DNA of 64,000 bases from Pseudomonas fluorescens (GTDB lineage: Bacteria; Pseudomonadota; Gammaproteobacteria; Pseudomonadales; Pseudomonadaceae), in NCBI RefSeq assembly GCF_900636825.1, contig NZ_LR134318.1, positions 2,451,501 through 2,515,500 of the forward strand, read 5' to 3'. The notes below the pieces were generated by a model that was given only the letters and a program-made list of their open reading frames with translations, made no database searches and was not told the origin of the DNA. Shown piece after piece: positions 17,288 through 25,374 of the stretch (positions are counted from its first letter, which is position 1; each line of letters opens with the position of its first letter). The position numbers and the translations under genes were made by a program.

Positions 17288-17418
17288 GTTCACATCGGTG
17301 TTGAATGCACGGCCGCTTTCGCGAGCAGGCTCGCTCCCACAGGGATTTGCGCTGTGCTGGAGATTTCTGGCATCCCTGTTGTTAAGGTGGCCAGCCATTT
17401 CCAGGTGTTTTCTGCGAC

Positions 17419-17970
17419 ATGAGTGATCGACCGACTATTCAGGCAGTGGCCGCCGCCGACATTGCCGATGTGCTGACCTTTGCCCTCAACGCCCGCGCCG
17501 AGCTGTTTCCCAAGCTCAGCGCAACCGGCACCCCCGATGATCTGGCACGCTTCGCCGAGGTGTATCTGCACGGCGAAGGTTGCTTTCTGATTGCCCGCGA
17601 TAAGGGGCAGATTGTCGCCTCGATCGGCTATTTGCCGTATGACCGACGCTTCCCGAATCTGTCGTATCCCGGCCTCAAAACAGTGGAAGTCGTGCGCCTG
17701 TTCGTCCTGCCGTCGCAACGTCGCTCGGGTCTGGCGGCGGCGCTGTATCAAGCGCTGAAGGAGCGGGCGCTCGCCGATGGAGTGGAAGTGATTTACCTGC
17801 ACACCCATCCGTTTCTACCGGGCGCTATCGCCTTCTGGCAGCGGCAGGGGTTCGAGATTATTGCGGTCGACCCGGACCCGGTCTGGCAAACCACGCACAT
17901 GCACGCGTTTATCCGTGGAAGCGAAGGATCTGCGCACCGTCAAACGGGTCTGTCAGGTAATGCGCCCTGA
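17419..17970 (+). CDS. GNAT-family N-acetyltransferase
   Basis: 183 residues. The acetyl-CoA binding motif is seen in 'VVRLFVLPSQRRSGLAAALY' (R/Q-x-x-G-x-G/A type), followed by the usual 'YLHTHPFLPGAIAFWQRQGF' that closes GNAT folds. The N-terminal half is generic. The 3' end overlaps the convergent ABC ATPase gene by 62 bp, so the last 20 residues (RGSEGSAHRQTGLSGNAP) may be poorly constrained. The substrate is unknown. Confidence 0.85.
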   Translation: MSDRPTIQAVAAADIADVLTFALNARAELFPKLSATGTPDDLARFAEVYLHGEGCFLIARDKGQIVASIGYLPYDRRFPNLSYPGLKTVEVVRLFVLPSQRRSGLAAALYQALKERALADGVEVIYLHTHPFLPGAIAFWQRQGFEIIAVDPDPVWQTTHMHAFIRGSEGSAHRQTGLSGNAP

Positions 17971-18673
17971 CGCCGAACGTGTCCTGCAACCGCTGCGGTG
18001 TCAGCACGTCGAGCGGTTTACCTGTCGCCACCAGGCGCCCGCGTTCCAGCACCGCAAGTCGATCGCAATTGAGTGCCTGATTGAGGTCGTGCAGGGCAAT
18101 CAGCGTGGTCACCGGCAGCGTTCGCACTACGTTGAGAATGCTCAGTTGATGCTGGATGTCGAGGTGATTGGCCGGCTCGTCGAGCAACAGGATCTGCGGC
18201 CGCTGCGCCAGTGCCCGGGCGATGTGCACCCGTTGTCGCTCCCCGCCCGACAGGCTGCGCCAGAGGCGATTGCGCAAATGCACGGCGTCGACGTCGGCCA
18301 GCGCCTGCTGGACAATCGCGTCGTCGCCGCGCGACCACGGTTGCAGCGCCGACAGCCACGGCGTGCGGCCCAGCGCGACGGCGTCGAATACGCGAATGCC
18401 ATCGTCGGTGTCGGCCTGTTGTTCGACCACGGCGAGGGTTTGTGCAATGCTGCGCCGGGCCATTTTGTCGAGGCGCTGACCTTGCAAAAGCACCTCGCCA
18501 GCGCTGGGTTCGCGCAACCCGGCGAGCAGCTTGAGCAAGGTCGACTTTCCCGAGCCATTCGGCCCGACGATGCCCAGCGTCTCGCCGCGCTGAACTTCGA
18601 GGCTGACACCTTGCAGCAAGTCGGCGCCGCGTACCTTGAAGCTCAACCCTGAGCAACTCATCACTGTGTTCAT
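17909..18673 (-). CDS. ABC transporter ATPase, iron-siderophore/cobalamin (FecE/BtuD) type
   Basis: 254 residues from the ATG at 18673, overlapping the permease stop by four bases. Walker A is 'GIVGPNGSGKSTLLKLLAG', the ABC signature 'SLSGGERQRVHIARALAQ', Walker B 'QILLLDEPANHLDIQHQ', and the switch histidine 'LIALHDLNQAL'. It should power the permease and binding protein encoded just upstream. The riboswitch ahead of the operon argues for a corrinoid or a compound linked to cobalamin synthesis. Confidence 0.92.
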   Translation of the reverse strand: MNTVMSCSGLSFKVRGADLLQGVSLEVQRGETLGIVGPNGSGKSTLLKLLAGLREPSAGEVLLQGQRLDKMARRSIAQTLAVVEQQADTDDGIRVFDAVALGRTPWLSALQPWSRGDDAIVQQALADVDAVHLRNRLWRSLSGGERQRVHIARALAQRPQILLLDEPANHLDIQHQLSILNVVRTLPVTTLIALHDLNQALNCDRLAVLERGRLVATGKPLDVLTPQRLQDTFGVRAHYLTDPFDGAQILRFHG

Positions 18674-19686
18674 CGAGCCGACCTCCGGCCCACCAGAATC
18701 AGGGCAAACACCGGCGCACCGACCAGCGCGGTAATCACCCCGACGGGAATCACCTGGCCTTTGATCAAGGTACGCGACAGCACATCGGCGGCTATCAAGA
18801 ACACCGCACCGCCCAGCGCGCTGGCGGGCAGAAGACGGGCATGCCCGGTGCCGAGCAACAGTCGCGCCGCATGGGGGATCACCAGGCCGACAAAACCGAT
18901 GGAACCAACAATCGACACCATCACCGCCGTCACCAGCGCCGCGCAACCAATCAGCAGAATCTGCACGCGGCGCACCGGGATGCCGAGCGATGCCGCCGAA
19001 TCCGCACCAAACGTAAACGCATCCAGCGCCCGTCGATGCCACAGGCACACCACCAACCCGAACGCTGCCACCGGGACTGCCAGCCACACTGATGGCCAGC
19101 GCACGCCGCCGAGGTTGCCCAGCAGCCAGAACATGATCCCGCGGGCCTGTTCGGAGCTGGCCGAGCGGGTGATCAGAAATGCCGTCAGCGCATTGAACAG
19201 CTGCGATCCGGCAATCCCCGCAAGGATGATTTGCCCGGTGCCATTGCTCGAGCCGCTGATCCGCGCCAGCACCATCACCAACAGGAACGCCGTCACCGCC
19301 CCGGCGAAAGCCCCGGCCGACAGTGAAATCACGCCAGCGCCCACGCCGAGCAACGCGACCATCACCGCACCCGTCGAAGCGCCGGCGGAGATGCCCAGCA
19401 GATACGGATCGGCCAACGGATTGCGCAGCAGCGATTGCAGAATCACTCCGCAAGTCGCCAGCCCGGCACCGCAGGCCGCTGCCACCAACGCGCGGGTCAG
19501 GCGGTAGTTCCAGACGATGCCTTCGTCGATCGGATCGAGTGCGTACCCAGCCGCCCACAGTTTGTTTGCCAGCACCTGCAGGACGATGCCCGGCTCGATC
19601 GGCGTTTCACCGATGGCCACGCCAGCAATCACTGCAATCAACAGCGTTGCCAAGGCCAGAATCGTGCGAATCAGGCTTGCACTCAT
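18670..19686 (-). CDS. ABC transporter permease, FecCD family
   Basis: 338 residues with about ten transmembrane helices. FecCD-family signatures are 'YRLTRALVAAACGAGLATCG', 'LADPYLLGISAGASTGAVMV' and 'IPVGVITALVGAPVFALILV' near the end. It overlaps its neighbours by four bases on each side (ATPase downstream, binding protein upstream), so all three are translated as one operon under the cobalamin riboswitch. Confidence 0.93.
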   Translation of the reverse strand: MSASLIRTILALATLLIAVIAGVAIGETPIEPGIVLQVLANKLWAAGYALDPIDEGIVWNYRLTRALVAAACGAGLATCGVILQSLLRNPLADPYLLGISAGASTGAVMVALLGVGAGVISLSAGAFAGAVTAFLLVMVLARISGSSNGTGQIILAGIAGSQLFNALTAFLITRSASSEQARGIMFWLLGNLGGVRWPSVWLAVPVAAFGLVVCLWHRRALDAFTFGADSAASLGIPVRRVQILLIGCAALVTAVMVSIVGSIGFVGLVIPHAARLLLGTGHARLLPASALGGAVFLIAADVLSRTLIKGQVIPVGVITALVGAPVFALILVGRRSAR

Positions 19687-20696
19687 TTCGACAGGTCGTA
19701 ACCGTGGAGGGCCGTGGCCAGTTGTTCGAGGCCCTCGAACATGCGCAGGCTGGCCTGCAGGGCCATGGCGTCAAGGATGACGATGCGGTTGTTTTTCACC
19801 GCGTCCATGTTGCGCGTCACCGGGTCGCTGCGCAGGAAGGCGAGTTTCTTTTCATAGTCGTCCGCAGGGAACCGTCGACGATCCATGCGCGCGATCACCA
19901 GAAATGTCGGGTTGGCCTTGGCGATGGTTTCCCAGCCGACCGTCGGCCATTCTTCATCGGACTGCACAACGTTGCGCACGCCGAGGGTCGTGAGCATGAA
20001 ATCGGGAACGCCTTTGTGGCCGGCCACAAACGGCTCGATGTCCATTTCAGCGCTGGAGAACCACACCAGCGCACTGACGTCTTTCAACTGCTTGCCATGC
20101 GCGGTGGCAATCGACTTGGCGAGGCTGGCCTTGAGCTGATCATTGAGTTGCTGGCCACGCTCCTGCACGTCGAAGATTTGCGCCAGTTGGCTCACGCTTT
20201 TGTAGATCGTGTCGATGCGAAACGGCGCCAGCCGCGTGCCGTCGGCTCCGACGAGATTGTCCTTGGCTTCGCAATCGGAGGGCAGCAGGTAGGTGGGGAT
20301 TTTCAGCTCATGAAACTGTTCGCGCGTGCCGACCGCGCCTTGTGGCCCGACCATCCATTCCAGTTCTACGGCGACCAGTTCCGGGCGCTTGCCGATCACC
20401 GCTTCGAAGCTCGGTTCGTTGTCGGCCAGACGCTCGATCTTGTCGTTCTGCGGCTTGTAGGCAGCCAGCACATTGTTGAACCACAGCGACGTGCCGACGA
20501 CCTTGTCGGCCAGGCCCATGGCGTAGAGCATTTCCGTACCAGCCTGACCGATGGTGACGGTGCGCGTCGGTGCGTGCGGGAACGCGAGGGTGCTGCCGCA
20601 GTTTTCGACGGTCAACGGGTAGTGAGTGGGGGCCGCATGGGCCAGCGTGCAAAAGCTCAGACCGGTGATCAGGGTGGCAACGCGGGGCAGCAGCAT
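19683..20696 (-). CDS. ABC transporter periplasmic binding protein, FepB/BtuF class
   Basis: 337 residues from the ATG at 20696 (MLLPRVATLITGLSFCTLAHA, a clean signal peptide); a longer frame to 20771 would precede the signal sequence. The mature part has 'RTVTIGQAGTEMLYAMGLAD', 'KPQNDKIERLADNEPSFEAV' and 'ALVWFSSAEMDIEPFVAGHK', the two-lobed class III binding protein pattern without a long hinge. It is the first gene after the riboswitch. The likely ligand is cobalamin, cobinamide or a cobalt chelate; siderophore binding is the fallback. Confidence 0.9.
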   Translation of the reverse strand: MLLPRVATLITGLSFCTLAHAAPTHYPLTVENCGSTLAFPHAPTRTVTIGQAGTEMLYAMGLADKVVGTSLWFNNVLAAYKPQNDKIERLADNEPSFEAVIGKRPELVAVELEWMVGPQGAVGTREQFHELKIPTYLLPSDCEAKDNLVGADGTRLAPFRIDTIYKSVSQLAQIFDVQERGQQLNDQLKASLAKSIATAHGKQLKDVSALVWFSSAEMDIEPFVAGHKGVPDFMLTTLGVRNVVQSDEEWPTVGWETIAKANPTFLVIARMDRRRFPADDYEKKLAFLRSDPVTRNMDAVKNNRIVILDAMALQASLRMFEGLEQLATALHGYDLSK

Positions 20697-20847
20697 GCGG
20701 CAGTCTCCAATGGAACCGTACGGGGAGCGGGGAGGGTACGGATTGGAAAACACACCAGCGAACACGGTCATGGAAAACCGCGCAAGGCCGGCATCACAGA
20801 GCGACGCACGGCACGATGTCCTTCCCGGACACCCCGCCGGTTAGTCA

Positions 20848-21032
20848 GTCAACGTGCCGGCAGGTCTCCTGACTGATGCGTCATCGCCAACGCTCCGGCC
20901 TTCCCGGGTGTGACCCAGTGGCAATCGTGAAGCGGGCTCAGCACCTACAGTTGCGGGGGCAGTTCCGATTGATGCTGTGAGAGCACCTCGGATTCCCTAT
21001 TAATCCCATTTGGAAACCGGCGGCGGCATGGT
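20848..21032 (-). promoter_or_regulatory. Cobalamin riboswitch
   Basis: Reading the reverse strand in order: AGGGAATCCGAGGTG, then AACTGCCCCCGCAACTGTA, GCCACTGGGTCACACCCGGG followed by AAGGC, and the B12-box AGTCAGGAGACCTGCCGGC. These are the conserved blocks of the adenosylcobalamin riboswitch in the right order and spacing. It ends about 150 bp before the binding protein start, leaving room for an expression platform. Corrinoid excess should shut the transporter off. Confidence 0.95.
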
Positions 21033-21098
21033 AGTCGATCAGGCCGCTGAAGGGGAGCCGAATCTGCCCGTGCGTGGGCATTGGCGGTTTTACCTGCC

Positions 21099-21171
21099 CT
21101 GTAGGAGCTGCCGCAGGCTGCGATCGTTTGATCTTGATTGCTAAAAGATCGCAGCCTTCGGCAGCTCCTAC
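21099..21171. repeat. REPIN-type inverted repeat, family B
   Basis: Arms gtaggagctgccgcaggctg and the complement with a cttcgg variant, between the riboswitch and the ParD-like operon promoter. Confidence 0.85.
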
Positions 21172-21220
21172 AAGGGCAGGCTTCGTCGTCGTGCGTTTGC
21201 AATTTTGGCCGAGGCCTGGC

Positions 21221-21258
21221 TAATATACGATCCATATACACATCGTATCGGATCCATA
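21221..21258. promoter_or_regulatory. Repeated AT-rich motif upstream of the ParD-like gene, possible autoregulatory operator
   Basis: The decamer GATCCATATA occurs twice, at 21229-21238 and 21250-21259, with TACGATCC/TCGTATCGGATCC inversions between. Antitoxins with ribbon-helix-helix folds usually bind such paired sites in their own promoters. The second copy touches the start codon. Inference only. Confidence 0.4.
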
Positions 21259-21259
21259 T

Positions 21260-21487
21260 ATGGGCATTGTAAAGATTTCAGAGGACATGCACGAGAACCT
21301 GCGTATATCCAGCAACGCTCTCAGCCGCTCGATCAACGCGCAGGCCGAACACTGGATGCGCATCGGCATGCTCGCCGAGTTGCACCCCAACCTCGACCAC
21401 AGCGCCATTTGCCGCCTGCTCATCCGCGCCGAACAGAACGGCGGACTGGATTTGCATCAACTGACTCAGGAAGCCGTCAGCGCATGA
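21260..21487 (+). CDS. ParD-like antitoxin family protein (ribbon-helix-helix)
   Basis: 75 residues, MGIVKISEDMHENLRISSNA onward. The short beta-strand start 'GIVKISED' and two helices fit the ParD-like antitoxin family. No ParE, RelE or other toxin gene adjoins it. Instead its stop codon overlaps the start of a methionine aminopeptidase gene (ATGA), so the two are translationally coupled. It probably binds DNA, perhaps its own promoter, where GATCCATATA is repeated. Whether it is an antitoxin in practice is unknown. Confidence 0.75.
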   Translation: MGIVKISEDMHENLRISSNALSRSINAQAEHWMRIGMLAELHPNLDHSAICRLLIRAEQNGGLDLHQLTQEAVSA

Positions 21488-22275
21488 GAAACCAGATCAA
21501 GCTCAACACCCCGGCCGACATTGAAAAATCCCGCGCTGCCGGCAAACTCGCTGCCGAAGTGCTGGCGATGCTGGTACCCCACGTCAAGGCTGGCGTGACC
21601 ACCGATGAACTGGATCGACTGTGCAACGACTACATCGTCAATGTGCAGAAAGCGGTGCCGGCGAATGTCGGTTATCACGGCTTTCCGAAAACCGTCTGTG
21701 CGTCGGTCAACGATGTGGTGTGCCACGGCATTCCGTCGGGCACTCCGTTGAAGGACGGCGACATCGTCAACCTCGACATCGCCGTGATCAAGGACGGCTG
21801 GTTCGGCGATACCAGCCGCATGTATGTGGTCGGCGAAGCAACGCCTGAAGCGCAGCATCTGATCAAGACCACCTACGACGCGATGTGCGCCGGCATTCGC
21901 GCGGTAAAGCCGGGCGCGACGCTGGGCGATATCGGCCATGCGATTCAGACGCTGGCGGAGGCGGAGGGGTTCAGTGTCGTGCGCGAGTATTGCGGGCATG
22001 GCATCGGAAAGGTCTACCACGATGAACCGCAAATCCTGCATTACGGCTTTCCTGATCAAGGTCTGAAGCTGAGGGCCGGGATGATCTTCACTGTTGAGCC
22101 GATGCTTAATGCCGGCAAGCGTCACGTGAAAAACATGCCGGATGGCTGGACTGTGCTGACCAAGGACGGCTCGTTGTCGGCGCAGTGGGAGCATATGGTC
22201 GCGGTGACCGATACCGGGTTCGAAATCCTCACCGCGTGGCCGGATGAGATTGAAGGGTACCGAGCCATTGGCTGA
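21484..22275 (+). CDS. map: Methionine aminopeptidase, type I
   Basis: 263 residues from the ATG at 21484; the open frame upstream is the antitoxin gene in another phase. It removes N-terminal methionine from new proteins. All five metal ligands are present: D98 and D109 ('NLDIAVIKDGWFGDTSRMYV'), H172 ('CGHGIG'), E205 ('FTVEPML') and E236 ('WEHMVAV'), and H80-81 region 'VVCHGIPS' holds the substrate histidine. It is not next to rpsB/tsf or glnD, where the housekeeping map gene usually lies in Pseudomonas. It is therefore probably a second, specialised copy, coupled to the ParD-like gene. Confidence 0.93.
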   Translation: MRNQIKLNTPADIEKSRAAGKLAAEVLAMLVPHVKAGVTTDELDRLCNDYIVNVQKAVPANVGYHGFPKTVCASVNDVVCHGIPSGTPLKDGDIVNLDIAVIKDGWFGDTSRMYVVGEATPEAQHLIKTTYDAMCAGIRAVKPGATLGDIGHAIQTLAEAEGFSVVREYCGHGIGKVYHDEPQILHYGFPDQGLKLRAGMIFTVEPMLNAGKRHVKNMPDGWTVLTKDGSLSAQWEHMVAVTDTGFEILTAWPDEIEGYRAIG

Positions 22276-22293
22276 TACCGCGTCGCTCGCTCG

Positions 22294-22454
22294 CCCTCAC
22301 CCTAACCCTCTCCCAAAGGGAGAGGGGACTGACCGAGGGGTTCTTGCGGGATACGCCGACGTGCGATACCGAGTCGAACTTACATGTTGAACAGCATGAA
22401 TATCGGCTCCCTTTCCCCCTCGCCCCCCTGGGGGAGAGGGCTGGGGTGAGGGGG
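22294..22454. repeat. MITE-like element with CCCTCACCC(T/C)A(A/G)CCCTCTCCC ends, copy 1
   Basis: 161 bp with terminal inverted repeats (ccctcaccctaaccctctcc and its complement). The interior contains TACCGAGTCGA, matching in reverse the interior TCGACTCGG of the copies at 26611 and 37599. No coding capacity. It sits just after the methionine aminopeptidase gene and before the ABC operon end. Confidence 0.65.
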
Positions 22455-22477
22455 TAAATGCAGCTGACTCACCGCAA

Positions 22478-23632
22478 TCAATGAGCACCTGCAGCCTTGT
22501 TCAAATCACTCTCCGTCCACTCGGTGTAGACGCAGGCATCCGCCGTCGCCCAGCGCACCCGCACCGGATCGCCAGCCTTGAGCGGCATGCCCGCCGCCGA
22601 CAGCGCTTTCACCGTCATCGACGTTCCGCCCGCTGTCACCACGCTGCAGGTCTGGCTTTCACCCAGAAACAGCACTTCCACAACATTCGCCGAAACCTCA
22701 TTCCAGCCAGCGGCGAGTGGCTCATCAATCGCTTGCTGCACGCTCAACGCTACAGCCTTCTCCGGCCGCACCATCAGCAGCACATCCTGATCGGTGTGCA
22801 ATCCTGCCGTCAGCCGAATCGACAACGATTGGCCCTCAAAACTCGCCGCTGCATTGCCTTGCGCCTTGAGCTTGAGGAAGTTCGAATTACCGAGAAACGA
22901 CGCAACGAACGCATTCGGCGGGTTCTGATAAAGGTCATAACCGCTGCCCAGACCGACAATCTTGCCGTGGCTGAAAATCGCGATGCGTTGCGACAACCGC
23001 ATGGCCTCTTCCTGGTCGTGCGTCACGTAAACGATGGTGATGCCCAGGCGCCGGTGCAACTGGCGCAACTCATCCTGCAAATCCTCGCGCAGCTTCTTGT
23101 CCAGCGCGCCCAGCGGTTCGTCCATCAGCAGGATGCGTGGCTCGTACACCAGCGCCCGGGCGATGGCGACACGTTGCTGCTGGCCGCCAGACAGTTGCGA
23201 AGGGCGGCGATGGGCGAATTGCTCCAGCTGCACCAGCTTCAGCATCGCATCGACGCGTTTTTCGCGCTCGGCCGCAGCGAGCTTGCGGATCGCCAAAGGG
23301 AACGCGATGTTGTCGCGCACCGACAGATGCGGGAACAGCGAATAACGCTGGAACACCATGCCGATGTCGCGCTTGTGCGGCGGCACATTGACCAGTGACT
23401 GGCCGTTGACAAGGATCTCGCCGCTGCTCGGTGTTTCGAACCCGGCCAGCATCGACAACGTCGTACTTTTGCCCGAGCCGCTGGAGCCGAGAAAGGTGAG
23501 GAATTCGCCGTCCTTGATATCCAGCGAAATGTTGTCGACGGCGGCAAAGTCGCCGTAGTGCTTGTTCAGGTTGCGCAGGCTGACCAGGGGTTTGTCGTTC
23601 TGCTGGGATGCGTCTTTGATCACGGCACTCAT
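22478..23632 (-). CDS. ABC transporter ATPase, spermidine/putrescine (PotA) type
   Basis: 384 residues from the ATG at 23632 (MSAVIKDASQQNDKPLVSLR). Walker A 'LGSSGSGKSTTLSMLAGFE', signature 'QLSGGQQQRVAIARALVYEP', Walker B 'RILLMDEPLGALDKKLRE', and a C-terminal TOBE-type domain (about 290-384, 'DQDVLLMVRPEKAVALSV'). It is the last gene of a four-gene importer operon, 17 bp after the second permease. With PotA-type ATPases substrates are polyamines, opines, amino-acid derivatives or similar. The promoter at 26500 places the operon in the GGTATACC regulon. Confidence 0.93.
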   Translation of the reverse strand: MSAVIKDASQQNDKPLVSLRNLNKHYGDFAAVDNISLDIKDGEFLTFLGSSGSGKSTTLSMLAGFETPSSGEILVNGQSLVNVPPHKRDIGMVFQRYSLFPHLSVRDNIAFPLAIRKLAAAEREKRVDAMLKLVQLEQFAHRRPSQLSGGQQQRVAIARALVYEPRILLMDEPLGALDKKLREDLQDELRQLHRRLGITIVYVTHDQEEAMRLSQRIAIFSHGKIVGLGSGYDLYQNPPNAFVASFLGNSNFLKLKAQGNAAASFEGQSLSIRLTAGLHTDQDVLLMVRPEKAVALSVQQAIDEPLAAGWNEVSANVVEVLFLGESQTCSVVTAGGTSMTVKALSAAGMPLKAGDPVRVRWATADACVYTEWTESDLNKAAGAH

Positions 23633-23649
23633 GTCGTACTCCTGGGCGC

Positions 23650-24459
23650 TCAGGCGCTGATTTCGTTGCGCCGGCGCAGCGCGGCGGCGATCACCATGAC
23701 CAACACCGACAGGCCGATCAGCAACGTCGAAGCGACGGCGATCACCGGGGTCAGGTCCTGGCGCAATGTGGTCCACATTTTCACGGGGAGGGTTTGCAGA
23801 GTCGGGCTCGCCATCATCACGCTGAGCACCACTTCGTCCCACGAAACCAGGAAGGCGAAGAGGGCGCCGGCAACCATGCCCGGACGGATCGCCGGAAACG
23901 TCACCTTGAACACCGCTTGCAAGCGCGAGGCACCGCAGATCACCGCCGCGTCTTCAATCGACTGATCGAACAGCTTCAGCGAGTTGATGATCGAGATGAT
24001 CGTGAACGGCAGCGCGACGATCACGTGGCTGACGACGAACGCAAACATCGTCCCGGTGTAGCCGAGCTTGAGAAACAGCGCGTACACCGCCACCGCAATA
24101 ATCACCAGCGGCACGATCATCGGCAGAGTGAACAGGCCGTAGAGCATCTCGCGACCGGGAAAGCGCCCGCGCACCAGCGCAAACGCAGTCGGCAAACCGA
24201 GGGCGACGGCGCAGATCGTGGTCAGCACGGCAACCTTGAGACTGGCGGCAGCGGCGTTCATCCAGTCGGGGTTGGAGAAGAACTGGCCATACCATTTCAG
24301 CGTCCAGCCCGGCGGCGGGAATACCAGCCACTGCGAGGAACCGAACGACAGCAGCACGATGAACACGATCGGCAACAGCAGGAACAGACCGATCAACCCG
24401 GTAGTGGCGTACAAGCCGAAGCGCATCCGGCGGCTCATGGCATTGGGAGTCAGGAGCAT
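23650..24459 (-). CDS. ABC transporter permease, PotC-like
   Basis: 269 residues, six transmembrane helices. The EAA loop is 'SIEDAAVICGASRLQAVFKV', the contact point with the ATPase. Layout 'LPIVFIVLLSFGSSQWLVFP' then 'WYGQFFSNPDWMNAAAASLK' is usual for PotC/YdcV permeases. Six bases separate it from the first permease gene. Confidence 0.92.
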   Translation of the reverse strand: MLLTPNAMSRRMRFGLYATTGLIGLFLLLPIVFIVLLSFGSSQWLVFPPPGWTLKWYGQFFSNPDWMNAAAASLKVAVLTTICAVALGLPTAFALVRGRFPGREMLYGLFTLPMIVPLVIIAVAVYALFLKLGYTGTMFAFVVSHVIVALPFTIISIINSLKLFDQSIEDAAVICGASRLQAVFKVTFPAIRPGMVAGALFAFLVSWDEVVLSVMMASPTLQTLPVKMWTTLRQDLTPVIAVASTLLIGLSVLVMVIAAALRRRNEISA

Positions 24460-24465
24460 GTCGGC

Positions 24466-25374
24466 TTACCTCGCGTTACTGGCGCCAACCGGGGATTCCG
24501 GCTGGAGCTTCAGGTAGAAGTAGAACAGCACCAGCGTGATCGCGATCAGCAACGCGGCGCCGGCACTGGCCAGGCCCCAATTGAGGAACGATTGCACCTG
24601 CTGAATGATGAACTCCGGCAACATCATGTTCTGCGCACCGCCGAGCAGCGCCGGGGTGACGTAGTAACCGAGCGACATCACGAACACCATCAATCCACCG
24701 GAGGCCAGACCCGGCCGGCACAGCGGCAGGAATACCCGGAAGAAGTTGGTCCACGGACTGGCGCCGCAGATCGAGCCGGCCTGCAGGATCATCGGGTCGA
24801 TGGCCTGCATGGTCGCCTGCAGTGGCAGCACAATGAACGGGATCATGATGTAGCTCATGCCGATCACCACACCGGTGAGGTTGTGCACCATTTCCAGCGG
24901 TTGATCGATGATGCCCATCGCCATCAAGGCTTTGTTGATCACGCCCGACGCTTGCAACAGCACCAGCCATGAATAGGTGCGGGCGAGCAGGCTGGTCCAC
25001 ATCGACAGCAGCACGATGTTGAGGATCCAGCGTCCCCAGCCGCGCGGCACCAGGGTGATTGCCCAGGCCAACGGAAAGCCCAGCAGCAGGCTGAACAGCG
25101 TCACCAGCCCGGCCACCGAAAAGGTGTTGAGCAGCACTCGCGCATAGGCCGAGTTGGCGAACAACTGTTCGTAGTTGCCGAGACCCGGCACAGGTTCGAG
25201 CACGCCGCGCAACAGCAAACCAATCAGCGGCGCGAGAAAGAACAGGCCGAGGAACAGCAGCGCCGGGACGAGGTTGCCGGCGCCGCGCCAGCGTTGCTTG
25301 AAAGCCGAACCGGCAGCGCCAGCGGCGCTCCCGGCGGCAGTGGAGGGACGGGGCGCAGTGGCCGCGATTTTCAT
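24466..25374 (-). CDS. ABC transporter permease, PotB-like
   Basis: 302 residues from the ATG at 25374 (MKIAATAPRP), chosen because it overlaps the binding-protein stop by four bases (ATGA). A longer start at 25395 exists but lies inside the upstream gene. The first 35 residues are an Ala-rich cytoplasmic tail, then six helices; the EAA loop is 'ILQAGSICGASPWTNFFRVF'. It pairs with the PotC-like permease. Confidence 0.92.
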   Translation of the reverse strand: MKIAATAPRPSTAAGSAAGAAGSAFKQRWRGAGNLVPALLFLGLFFLAPLIGLLLRGVLEPVPGLGNYEQLFANSAYARVLLNTFSVAGLVTLFSLLLGFPLAWAITLVPRGWGRWILNIVLLSMWTSLLARTYSWLVLLQASGVINKALMAMGIIDQPLEMVHNLTGVVIGMSYIMIPFIVLPLQATMQAIDPMILQAGSICGASPWTNFFRVFLPLCRPGLASGGLMVFVMSLGYYVTPALLGGAQNMMLPEFIIQQVQSFLNWGLASAGAALLIAITLVLFYFYLKLQPESPVGASNAR

